Source: Hydrogenophaga sp. (lineage in GTDB: Bacteria > Pseudomonadota > Gammaproteobacteria > Burkholderiales > Burkholderiaceae_C). Taken from it: 64,000 nucleotides of DNA. Positions 54,925-63,393 of this stretch are shown piece after piece. The DNA is taken from assembly GCF_019264445.1 (NCBI RefSeq), contig NZ_JAHVAB010000046.1, forward strand, positions 1 to 64,000. The letters run 5' to 3'. The position numbers were made by a program, and so were the translations under genes. The notes under the pieces are model-generated. The model saw only the letters and a list, made by a program, of their open reading frames with translations, had not been told where the DNA came from and searched no databases. The first letter of the stretch is position 1. Each line of letters opens with the position of its first letter.

Positions 54925-55930
54925 GCCAAGCTTGCCCGTCTCCAGCGCCGCGGCGCTGCCGCTCTCCGATGCGCTGGTCGTGCTCATCGTCGACGACGTG
55001 CCCGACAACGTCGCGCCGCTGCACGACGCGCTGGACGAAGCCGGCTACACCGTGCTGGTGGCGCTCGACGGCGAGAGCGCCATCCGCCGCGCCACGCAAG
55101 CCCTGCCCGACGTGGTGCTGCTTGATGCCGTCATGCCCGGGCTCGATGGTTTTGAAGTGGCCCGGCGCCTCAAGGCGCAGCCCGCCACCGCGCACATTCC
55201 CATCATCTTCATGACCGGCCTCACCGAGACCGAGCACCTGGTGGCCGCGCTGGACGCAGGCGGCGCCGACTACGTGACCAAACCCATCAAGCCGCGCGAA
55301 GTCATGGCGCGCATGGGTGTGCACCTGCGCACCGCGCGCCATGTGCGCCAGGGCGCGGTGGAGCGCAGCCAGGCGCGCAACGCACTCGACGCGTTTGGCT
55401 ACGCCACCATCACCGTGCGCGAGCGCGACGGCCGCCTGATGTGGCAAACCCCGCTGGCGCGCGACCTGCTGCGCCACCACTGCGGCACCGAAGCGCCCAC
55501 CACACCCCCGGCGGTGCTGCAGTGGCTGCGCCGCCACCTGGGCGAAGCGCTGGCGCAGCGCGAGCCGCCGCGCCTGACGCTGGAAAAAGGCCCGAGGCGC
55601 CTCACCTTCCGCCTGCACCAGTGCGTGGGCGACGAAGTGAATGGCGAGGGCGGCGACTGGCTCATCGTCATGCAGGAAACCTCGGACGCCAGCGTGCTCT
55701 CCGGCCTGGCCGGCGCCTTCGGCCTCACCGCCAAAGAAGCCGAGGTGCTGTACTGGGTGGTCAAGGGCAAGATCAACCGCGACATCGGCGACATCCTCGG
55801 CTCCAGCCCCGCCACGGTGAAGAAACACCTGGAGCGCATCTACGCCAAGCTGGGCGTGGAAACGCGCACGGCGGCGGCAGCGATGGCGATCAACCGCGTG
55901 CCGCTGCTGCAGCCGCAGCACGGGGGGTGA
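54908..55930 (+). CDS. LuxR-type response regulator with receiver domain
   Basis: A 340-residue regulator overlapping the kinase gene by 17 bases. The receiver has LIVDDVPDNVAPLHDALDEA, VLLDAVMPGLDGFEVARRL (Asp73), FMTGLTETEHL and YVTKPIKPREVMARM. A middle region (about 135-260) has no clear domain. The C-terminus is a LuxR helix-turn-helix: LTAKEAEVLYWVVKGKINRD and SSPATVKKHLERIYAKLGVE. It should be phosphorylated by the adjacent hybrid kinase and control transcription. Targets may include urease or urt genes; this is inferred. Confidence 0.92.
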   Translation: MPHPVEPSLPVSSAAALPLSDALVVLIVDDVPDNVAPLHDALDEAGYTVLVALDGESAIRRATQALPDVVLLDAVMPGLDGFEVARRLKAQPATAHIPIIFMTGLTETEHLVAALDAGGADYVTKPIKPREVMARMGVHLRTARHVRQGAVERSQARNALDAFGYATITVRERDGRLMWQTPLARDLLRHHCGTEAPTTPPAVLQWLRRHLGEALAQREPPRLTLEKGPRRLTFRLHQCVGDEVNGEGGDWLIVMQETSDASVLSGLAGAFGLTAKEAEVLYWVVKGKINRDIGDILGSSPATVKKHLERIYAKLGVETRTAAAAMAINRVPLLQPQHGG

Positions 55931-55933
55931 AGG

Positions 55934-56653
55934 TCAGTACGCCCAGTCCTCGTGACGAACGGGCAACTCGTTCAAAGCCTTGCGCCAGTGCCTCCAAGGC
56001 GGCAGGTGCAGATCCATCAAGTCAGTGAATCTCTGGTTGTGGCTTGGTTCCAGCAGGTGGACCATTTCGTGCACCACGATGTACTCCAGGCACTCCGGAG
56101 GCTTCTTGGCCAGCTCCGTGTTCAGCCGGATGTTGCGCGCCACGGGGTTGCAACTGCCCCATTGGGTCTTCATGCGCTGCACAAACAGGCGCGCCACTTC
56201 GACGGCCAGTGCGGGGGACCATTTGTGGACCAGGGCAGGCGCCACCTGCCTGATCTGCTCGCGGTACCAGCCGTCGAGAATTTCCTGGCATCGCACTTCA
56301 TCGGTGCCGGGCCGCACACGCAGCACCAGCTGGTTGTGGCCGAGTTCGACCGATGGTGCAGCATCCTGCTCGACGCGTTTGAGCAGATACCGCTTTCCCC
56401 AGACGTAGTGACTCTCCCGCGTCAAGAACAGACGTGGTGTCTCGCGGGGTTGCGCCTGCATCTTGCGCTGCTCGGTCTTGATCCAGGCCAGGCGTGAAAT
56501 GGCGAAGACGCGGATGGTGTTCAGCTGCATCTGTCGGGGCGCGGAGATGCGCACCTTGCCCATCGGGGGCAATACGTTCAGGTGCAGGTGCTTGATGTCC
56601 TTGCGGACCACCTCTGCCGAGATGTCACCCAGTTGGATGTGAACGCCCATCAA
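55934..56653 (-). CDS. YgjP/SprT-like zinc metalloprotease domain protein
   Basis: A 239-residue protein. The active site is VVHEMVHLLEPSHNQRFTDL, a HExxH variant with a second His (HN) as in DUF45/YgjP-like WLM metallopeptidases. MKTQWGSCNPVARNIRLNTE is also a family motif. Such genes often sit beside type I restriction genes, as here: the ATG at 56653 overlaps the hsdR remnant stop. The role is unknown. Confidence 0.85.
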   Translation of the reverse strand: MMGVHIQLGDISAEVVRKDIKHLHLNVLPPMGKVRISAPRQMQLNTIRVFAISRLAWIKTEQRKMQAQPRETPRLFLTRESHYVWGKRYLLKRVEQDAAPSVELGHNQLVLRVRPGTDEVRCQEILDGWYREQIRQVAPALVHKWSPALAVEVARLFVQRMKTQWGSCNPVARNIRLNTELAKKPPECLEYIVVHEMVHLLEPSHNQRFTDLMDLHLPPWRHWRKALNELPVRHEDWAY

Positions 56654-58077
56654 TACTCCGGCTGCGCAAACACAATCGGGTAGATGCGGTTCACGGCATC
56701 GATGTCGCGCACCACGTTGAAGATCGTCTGCTTGACCATCTGTTCCTTCTGGAACATGCCTCGCCAGTCATGAGGCCTTTCCTGTTTGATGGCCGCGTCC
56801 AGTGTCATCACCAGCTCCAGGGCCGCATCCACGCCGCCATACGGTGCGTGTGGCTCGTGTGAGGCATTGACGGTGACCCAGTCCTTCAGGTTGTTGTACA
56901 GGGCCAGGCGACCCGGCGTGTTGAGCTGGATGGGCGTGTGCTCGACCTTTCCGCTCATGACTTTGGCGGTCAGGTCGGCAATGCGGCGGAGGTATTCCTC
57001 GTATTCGATGGCCTTCTGTTTGCGCAACCGGATGATCTCGTCGAGCAGGGCCGACATGCGCTCGAAGAACGCGGGGTCGGCCAGTTGCTCCTTGATGATC
57101 TTGCTGCGCACGTTGTTTTCGATGCTCTCGGCCACCGCATCGTGGTTGTCTTTCAGCCCCGCCAGCTTGTTGGCAATGGCTTCGGCAATGCCGGTCTTCA
57201 CGATCAGGTCCAGCAGTCCGATGCCATCGAACGGCGAAATCGTGCGCGGCGCCGATGCCTCGATGTAGGTGTCGATCAGGTGGCGCATATCCGCCTCATA
57301 GGCCTTGAGGTCCAGCGTTTCGCCCGAAGCCAGCCGGATCACGTCGCGCAAGTCCAGGTAGTGCTTCATCTGGGTCTTCATGCGCTCTCGGTCGTGTGCG
57401 GAGTAGCCAGCACCCTCCAGCTCGTCCGCCACGTTGGCCCAGGCGCGCACCAGCGCCACCACCGCGCGGTACAGGGCCACGCGCTGCGGCTCGCGTTCCT
57501 GCAGGTCGGTCGGTATCTCGGTGTTGCCGCAGAAGTAGTGGATGTGGTCGAGCTCACCTTGTGGGGGCTTCACCGGCTGGCACAGCAGGTGCAGGGCTTC
57601 AAAAGCGGCATCCAGCTTCTCCCGGCCCAGGTCCAGCCGGTCCTTCAACATCACCTGCGGGTCGCTGCCATCGGCGCTGGTGTCCAGCTCCGAGGTGTAG
57701 ACCGCAATCGCTTTCTCGACCCGCTTGAACAGGTCTTTGTAGTCGACGACGTAGCCAAAGTGCTTGTCCTCGCCATCGAGCCGGTTGGTGCGACAGATGG
57801 CCTGAAACAGGCCATGGTCCTGCATGGACTTGTCGATGTAGAGGTAGGAACAGGGTGGGGCGTCGAAGCCGGTGAGCAGCTTGTCCACCACCACCAGCAG
57901 CTTCATGTGGGCCGGCTCCTTGATGAAGCGCTGCTTGGCCCGCTTCTCATAGGTCTCGGTCCGGGACCTCCCCGCTTCGGGAGCCACATCTTTCAGCAGC
58001 TCGGTGTAGCTGTTGTAGATGAACTGCTTGTCGCTTTCGGTGTTGGCGCCCGTTTCCTCCAGCGTCACATGGCCTGT
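56650..58077 (-). pseudogene. hsdR: Type I restriction enzyme HsdR, C-terminal half only
   Basis: From the deletion junction the frame reads HVTLEETGANTESDKQF, LLVVVDKLLTGFDAPPCSYL (helicase motif V region), GLFQAICRTNRL (motif VI) and a long helical C-terminus ending FAQPEY. The endonuclease (PD-ExK) and first helicase domain are absent. HsdR in this family is about 1000 residues; about 480 remain. It is fused out of frame to an hsdM fragment, so hsdS and parts of hsdM and hsdR have been removed by one deletion. Confidence 0.85.
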
Positions 58078-58919
58078 CGTCATCCACCTTGAGCCCGGTG
58101 CTCCAGCGCTTGTCGGAAAACGGCGGGTTCGCGACGACGTAGTCGAAGGTCTTGAGGGCATCGCCGTCCAGGTGCTTGGGGTCGGCCAGGGTGTTGCCCT
58201 GGCTGATGAGGGCGCTGGGGTTGTTGTGCAGCACCATGTTCATCTGCGCCAGGCCGCTGGTGGCTTCGTCTTTTTCCTGGCCATACAGCGTGACGGCGGT
58301 GCGCGCCGCGTCGGCCACCTTGAGCAGCAGCGACCCGGACCCGCACGTCGGGTCGTACACGGTGGTGTTGGGTGTGGTCTTCGCCTCGTGGATGCCGATC
58401 ACCCGCGCCATGATGCGGCTGACCTCGGCTGGCGTATAGAACTGCCCCTTGCTCTTGCCGCTCTCGGTGGCGAAGTGGCGCATGAGGTATTCGTAGGCGT
58501 CACCCAGGATGTCGTCGCCATCGGCGCGGTTTTTGGAGAAGTCCAGTGCCGGATTTTCAAAGATGGCGATGAGGTTGCCCAGTTTCTCCACCATCTCCTT
58601 GCCCTGGCCGAGCAGGGCGGCGTCGTTGAAGTCGGCCTTGAATCGGATCTTGTTGGCCTCTTCCAGCGGGCGCAACACATGTTTGTTGATCCGGTCGCCG
58701 ATGTCGGTCTTGCCTTTCATGGCGACCATGTCGGAGAAGCGGGCACCGGCCGGAATCTGGATGGGCGCAAATGCCTGGCCGGCGAACTTGTCGCTGATGT
58801 ACTTGATGAACAGCAGAACGAGCACGTAGTCCTTGTACTGGCTGGCGTCCATGCCGCCACGCAGCTCGTCGCAAGAGGCCCAAAGGGAGGAATACAGCTC
58901 GGATTTCTTGATGGCCATG
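58078..58919 (-). pseudogene. hsdM: Type I methyltransferase HsdM, N-terminal part only
   Basis: Starts MAIKKSELYSSLWASCDELR (58919) with the HsdM N-terminal helix domain, then GQFYTPAEVSRIMARVI, VYDPTCGSGSLLLKVAD (SAM motif I) and DYVVANPPFSDKRWS (NPPF catalytic motif). It is cut immediately after RWSTGLKVDD near 58078 and runs into the hsdR remnant in another frame. About 280 of the usual 500-800 residues remain. No specificity subunit is present. Confidence 0.85.
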
Positions 58920-58997
58920 GGCTCTGTCGGGTGAGGGTCCAGCGCCGGTTGGCGCGCAACCGGGAATCGTACCCTGCACCTGGCATACGCCCACCAC

Positions 58998-59015
58998 GTA
59001 CGCCACCCGGCGTAC
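58998..59015. promoter_or_regulatory. 18-bp inverted repeat upstream of urtA
   Basis: GTACGCC-ACCC-GGCGTAC has two perfect 7-bp arms and lies about 120 bases before the urtA start. A second near-copy of its left side (ACGCCCACC) sits at 58987. It is a good candidate operator for a urea or nitrogen regulator. Confidence 0.55.
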
Positions 59016-59133
59016 ATACGCTTCCAAGGGTCTTCCCTAGAGTCCAGTTGTCCGCTGAGCCACGCCTGAAGAAGGCAGCCGGCGGCGCCAAACACCCCCT
59101 TCAAGGGACCCACTGGAACACAGGAGAAGCGCC

Positions 59134-60423
59134 ATGTCGAAGACCACCCAGAACGCCCGCCGTTTTACCCTCAAGACCCTGGCCGCCGCGGCCACGGTTG
59201 CCACGCTCGGCTTCACCGGCCTGAGCGCCCACGCACAAGAGACCATCAAGGTCGGCGTGCTGCACAGCCTCTCGGGCACCATGGCCATTTCGGAAACCGT
59301 GCTCAAGGACACGGTGCTGATGGCCATTGACGAGATCAACGCCAAGGGCGGCGTGCTCGGCAAGAAACTCGAGCCCGTGGTGGTGGACCCGGCCTCCAAC
59401 TGGCCGCTGTTTGCCGAGAAGACCAAGCAGCTGATCACGCAGGACAAGGTTGCGGTCATCTTCGGGTGCTGGACCTCGGTGTCGCGCAAGTCGGTGCTGC
59501 CGGTGGTGGAAGAGAACAACGGCCTGTTGTTCTACCCCGTGCAGTACGAAGGCGAAGAGCTGAGCAAGAACGTGTTCTACACGGGTGCCGCGCCCAACCA
59601 GCAGGCCATCCCTGCCGTGGAATACCTGATGAGCAAGGACGGCGGCAGCGCCAAGCGCTGGGTGTTGCTGGGCACCGACTACGTGTACCCCCGCACCACC
59701 AACAAGATCCTGCGCGCCTTCCTGAAGAGCAAGGGTGTGGCCGACGCCGACATCATGGAGGAGTACACCCCCTTCGGTCACTCCGACTACCAGACCATCA
59801 TCGCCAACATCAAGAAGTTCGCGTCGGCCGGCAAGAAGACGGCCGTGGTCTCCACCATCAACGGCGATTCCAACGTGCCGTTCTACAAGGAACTGGGCAA
59901 CGCCGGCCTCTCGGCCAAGGACGTGCCTGTGGTGGCTTTCTCGGTGGGTGAAGAAGAGCTGCGCGGTGTGGACACCAAGCCGCTGGTGGGCCACCTGGCT
60001 GCATGGAACTACTTCATGAGCATCAAGAGCCCGGCCAACACCGAGTTCACCAAGAAGTGGGCCGCCTACGCCAAGGCGAAGAACATCCCCGGCCACAAGG
60101 ACAAGCCTCTGACCAACGACCCCATGGAAGCCACCTACATCGGCATCAACATGTGGGCCCAGGCCGTGGCCAAGGCCAAGTCCACCGACACCGACAAGGT
60201 CATCGCCGCCATGGCGGGCCAGACATTCAAGGCACCGGGTGGCTTCACCAGCACGATGGACAAGGAAAACCACCACCTGCACAAGCCGGTGTTCATCGGT
60301 GAAGTGAAGGCAGACGGCCAGTTCAACGTGGTGTGGAAGACCCCGGGCCCGGTGGTCGCCGATCCATGGAGCGACTACATCGCCGAGAACAAAGGCAAGA
60401 AGAATACGCCTACGGCTAAGTAA
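59134..60423 (+). CDS. urtA: Urea ABC transporter substrate-binding protein
   Basis: A 429-residue periplasmic protein. A signal peptide (with RRFTLKTLAAAATVA) ends near AHAQE. Motifs: VGVLHSLSGTMAISETVLKD, AVIFGCWTSVSRKSVLPVVE, LLFYPVQYEGEELSKNVFYT, ATYIGINMWAQAVAKA and TMDKENHHLHKPVFIGEV, matching UrtA of the FmdD/HAAT-type urea system. AGGAGA precedes the ATG. It starts the urt operon. Confidence 0.96.
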   Translation: MSKTTQNARRFTLKTLAAAATVATLGFTGLSAHAQETIKVGVLHSLSGTMAISETVLKDTVLMAIDEINAKGGVLGKKLEPVVVDPASNWPLFAEKTKQLITQDKVAVIFGCWTSVSRKSVLPVVEENNGLLFYPVQYEGEELSKNVFYTGAAPNQQAIPAVEYLMSKDGGSAKRWVLLGTDYVYPRTTNKILRAFLKSKGVADADIMEEYTPFGHSDYQTIIANIKKFASAGKKTAVVSTINGDSNVPFYKELGNAGLSAKDVPVVAFSVGEEELRGVDTKPLVGHLAAWNYFMSIKSPANTEFTKKWAAYAKAKNIPGHKDKPLTNDPMEATYIGINMWAQAVAKAKSTDTDKVIAAMAGQTFKAPGGFTSTMDKENHHLHKPVFIGEVKADGQFNVVWKTPGPVVADPWSDYIAENKGKKNTPTAK

Positions 60424-60424
60424 C

Positions 60425-60530
60425 TCCCCCCTGCGCCGCTGACGCGGCTTCCCCCCTCTGTGGCGCGCCTTCGGCGCTGCGAGGGGGGACGGCATCTAGG
60501 GCCGGCGGAGCCGGACCCTCGGTGCCTCTT
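60425..60530. repeat. GC-rich intergenic repeat between urtA and urtB
   Basis: CCCCCCTGCGCCGCTGACGC, TTCCCCCCTCTGTGGCGCGC, GGCGCTGCGAGGGGGGAC and GGGCCGGCGGAGCCGGACCC form nested inverted segments. It is related in style to the blocks at 50838 and 52847. No T-run follows, but it may attenuate or stabilise urtA mRNA. Confidence 0.6.
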
Positions 60531-60583
60531 GATTTGGCGTGCCTGTTGCGCCGTGGTTTCTGGTCTGTTGGGTGGGGACTGAT

Positions 60584-62179
60584 ATGAAGATTCATTGGCT
60601 CCGGCTTCTGGGGCTGAGCCTGGCTGTTGTTATGTCGTTGAGCGCGGCCCACGCGCTCACGCCGGCCGATGCCTTGGCGCTGGTGGATGGCGACACCGAC
60701 GTGCGCATCGACACCCTGAACCGCCTGGCGGCAGAGCCTGACGACAAGGCTGCTGCGCTGATCAAGGCGATGTCTGACGAGGCCGTGCGTGTGCAGGGCG
60801 AGCGTGTGCTCATCGTCGAGGGCGACGGTGCCATCGACGCCGTCACGGGCGAGAAACTGGCGGCGCTGCCCGACGAGGCCGCCGACATCATGATCAACAA
60901 CCGCCTGCGCAGCGCGATGGAAAACGCGCTGGCCGGCATGGAACTGCTCGGCGCACCGCCCGAGCGCCAGCGCGAAGCGGCGGCCTCGCTGCAGCGCACC
61001 GCGTTTGAAGAACCCGACACCAGCCAGCTCGCGCTGATTGACAAGGCGCTCGCCGGCAACCTGGATGCGCGCGCGCGCCAGAGCCTGGAGCTCGCACGCG
61101 CCGCCGTGCTGCTGGCCAGCGACGACCCGGCGCAGCGCCTGGCCGCGGCCGAGAAGCTGGGCGAGGCCAAGCAGCCCGTGGTGCGCCCGCTGCTGCTCGC
61201 GCAGATGGAGAAGGAAGCCGACGTCCAGGTGAAAGCGGCGCTCAAGGCGTCGCTCTCCAGCCTGGACACGACGTTGGCCATTGGCAGCGCGCTGGCGCAG
61301 GCCTTCACCGGCATCAGCCTGGGCAGCATCCTGCTGCTGGCCGCGCTGGGCCTGGCCATCACCTACGGCCTCATGGGCGTGATCAACATGGCCCACGGCG
61401 AGCTGATCATGATCGGTGCCTACGCCACGTGGCTCGTGCAGACCTTCTTTCGCCAGGCCCTGCCCGAGTATTTCGACTGGTACCTGCTGGTGGCCATGCC
61501 GGTGGCCTTCATCGCGTCGGGCCTGGTGGGCGCGGCCATGGAGCGCACCGTGATCCGCTTTCTGTACGGCCGCCCGCTGGAGACGCTGCTGGCCACCTGG
61601 GGCATCAGCCTGGTGCTGATGCAGGCGGTGCGCAGCCTGTTTGGCGCGCAAAACGTGGGCGTGGAAAACCCCTCGTGGATGAGCGGCGGCATCACCTTGA
61701 TGGGCAACCTCAACCTGCCCTGGAACCGCATCATCATCATCGGCTTTGCGCTGGCCGTGCTGCTGGGCGTCACGCTGATGATCGGCAAGACGCGCCTCGG
61801 GCTGTTCGTGCGCGGCGTCACGCAGAACCGGCCCATTGCCTCGTGCATGGGCGTGAACACGGCACGCATCGACACCTATGCCTTTGCGCTGGGTTCGGGC
61901 ATTGCGGGCCTGGCGGGCTGCGCGCTCAGCCAGATCGGCAACGTCGGCCCCGACCTCGGGCAGAACTACATCGTGGACTCGTTCATGGTGGTGGTGCTCG
62001 GTGGTGTGGGGCAACTCGCCGGCACGGTTTACGCCGCGCTCGGGCTGGGCATGCTCAACAAGTTCATTGAAGGCTGGGCCGGCGCCGTGCTCGCCAAGAT
62101 CGCGGTGCTGGTTTTCATCATCGTGTTCATTCAAAAGAGACCTCAGGGGATCTTCGCCATGAAAGGACGCGAAGCATGA
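60584..62179 (+). CDS. urtB: Urea ABC transporter permease UrtB
   Basis: A 531-residue protein. A leader and long periplasmic or cytosolic helical domain (about 30-235; ALVDGDTDVRIDTLNRLAAE and repeated Ala-rich segments) precede the LivH-type permease: FTGISLGSILLLAALGLAIT, GVINMAHGELIMIGAYAT, and ALGSGIAGLAGCALSQIGN. UrtB proteins have this added N-terminal part. Start at 60584. It overlaps urtC by ATGA. Confidence 0.95.
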   Translation: MKIHWLRLLGLSLAVVMSLSAAHALTPADALALVDGDTDVRIDTLNRLAAEPDDKAAALIKAMSDEAVRVQGERVLIVEGDGAIDAVTGEKLAALPDEAADIMINNRLRSAMENALAGMELLGAPPERQREAAASLQRTAFEEPDTSQLALIDKALAGNLDARARQSLELARAAVLLASDDPAQRLAAAEKLGEAKQPVVRPLLLAQMEKEADVQVKAALKASLSSLDTTLAIGSALAQAFTGISLGSILLLAALGLAITYGLMGVINMAHGELIMIGAYATWLVQTFFRQALPEYFDWYLLVAMPVAFIASGLVGAAMERTVIRFLYGRPLETLLATWGISLVLMQAVRSLFGAQNVGVENPSWMSGGITLMGNLNLPWNRIIIIGFALAVLLGVTLMIGKTRLGLFVRGVTQNRPIASCMGVNTARIDTYAFALGSGIAGLAGCALSQIGNVGPDLGQNYIVDSFMVVVLGGVGQLAGTVYAALGLGMLNKFIEGWAGAVLAKIAVLVFIIVFIQKRPQGIFAMKGREA

Positions 62180-63393
62180 GCGCGCAAAACAATGCCGTTC
62201 GGGCTGAGCTTGTCGAAGCCCCTGCCCAGGGGTTGGCGAGCCCTTCGACAGGCTCAGGGCGAACGGGGGTGTCAGGGCCAACGGGGGTGGTTCTGCCCTC
62301 GCACGGCCCGCTGCTCACGCGCACCGGCTGGAGCGCCTTCGTCGTCGCGCTGCTGGTGGTGTGCGCCGTGGCGCCGCTGCTCAACCTCTTCGTGCCCGAA
62401 AGCAGCCCGTTCCACCTGAGCGACTACATGGTGGGCCTGCTCGGCAAGATCATGTGCTACGCCATCTGCGCGCTGGCCATGGACCTGATCTGGGGCTACA
62501 CCGGCATCCTGAGCCTGGGCCACGGCCTGTTCTTCGCGCTCGGGGGCTACGTGATGGGCATGTACCTCATGCGCCAGATCGGCACCGACGGCAACTACAA
62601 GAGCGAGCTGCCCGACTTCATGGTGTTTCTCGACTGGAAGGAACTGCCCTGGCACTGGGCGCTGAGCGACAGCTTCATCGCCACGCTGCTGCTGATCGTG
62701 CTGGTGCCGGGGCTGGTGGCCTTTGTGTTCGGCTATTTCGCCTTCCGCTCGCGCATCAAGGGCGTGTATTTCTCCATCATCACGCAGGCACTCACCTTCG
62801 CGGCGCTGCTGCTGTTCTTCCGCAACGAGACCGGCTTTGGCGGCAACAACGGCTTCACCGACTTCAAGCGCATCCTCGGCCTGCCCATCGCCACGCAAGG
62901 CATGCGCATGACGCTGTTTGTGCTGACCGGTCTCACGCTGCTGGGCTTCTACCTGTTTGCGCGCTGGCTGGTGGGCAGCAAGTTTGGCCGCGTGCTGCAG
63001 GCCGTGCGCGATGCCGAGAGCCGCGTCATGTTCTGCGGCTACAACCCGCTGCCCTACAAGCTCACCATCTGGACCATTTCGGCGGTGATGTGTGGTGTGG
63101 CGGGTGCGCTGTATGTGCCGCAGGTCGGCATCATCAACCCCGGCGAAATGAGCACGGCCAACAGCATCGAGATCGCCATCTGGGCCGCCGTGGGCGGGCG
63201 CGCCACGCTCATTGGCCCGATCATCGGCGCCTTCATCGTCAACGGCGCCAAGAGCTGGCTCACCGTGACCTTCCCCGAATACTGGCTGTACGTGCTCGGC
63301 GCGCTGTTCATCGTGGTCACGCTCTACATGCCGCAGGGTGTGGTGGGGCTGGTGAAGAAGCTGCGGCCGTCGAAGCAAGGGAGCAAGGCATGA
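62176..63393 (+). CDS. urtC: Urea ABC transporter permease UrtC
   Basis: A 405-residue LivM-type permease. The membrane part begins at about 55 (LLVVCAVAPLLNLFVPESSP) with MDLIWGYTGILSLGHGLFFA, GFGGNNGFTDFKRILGLPI and AAVGGRATLIGPIIGAFIVN. The first 45 residues (AVRAELVEAPAQGLASPSTG...) come from an inserted repeat and are not conserved. A later in-frame start without this part is possible but not visible. Overlaps urtD by ATGA. Confidence 0.93.
   Translation: MSAQNNAVRAELVEAPAQGLASPSTGSGRTGVSGPTGVVLPSHGPLLTRTGWSAFVVALLVVCAVAPLLNLFVPESSPFHLSDYMVGLLGKIMCYAICALAMDLIWGYTGILSLGHGLFFALGGYVMGMYLMRQIGTDGNYKSELPDFMVFLDWKELPWHWALSDSFIATLLLIVLVPGLVAFVFGYFAFRSRIKGVYFSIITQALTFAALLLFFRNETGFGGNNGFTDFKRILGLPIATQGMRMTLFVLTGLTLLGFYLFARWLVGSKFGRVLQAVRDAESRVMFCGYNPLPYKLTIWTISAVMCGVAGALYVPQVGIINPGEMSTANSIEIAIWAAVGGRATLIGPIIGAFIVNGAKSWLTVTFPEYWLYVLGALFIVVTLYMPQGVVGLVKKLRPSKQGSKA
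62192..62290 (+). repeat. Palindromic repeat in frame near urtC start
   Basis: GTTCGGGCTGAGCTTGTCGA and CCCTTCGACAGGCTCAGGGC form a large inverted repeat of the REP-like type widely seen between genes. It contributes about 30 codons to urtC with no stop. Confidence 0.75.

Noticed and set aside
51259..55008. A very long open frame on the minus strand opposite the NCS1-kinase gene
   Set aside because: It is an antisense shadow in GC-rich coding DNA; its protein is His/Arg/Gly-rich with no domains, whereas the plus strand shows clear permease and kinase motifs.
60416..62281. Long minus-strand frame opposite urtB
   Set aside because: Composition is typical of a shadow frame; urtB motifs and ATGA coupling support the plus strand.
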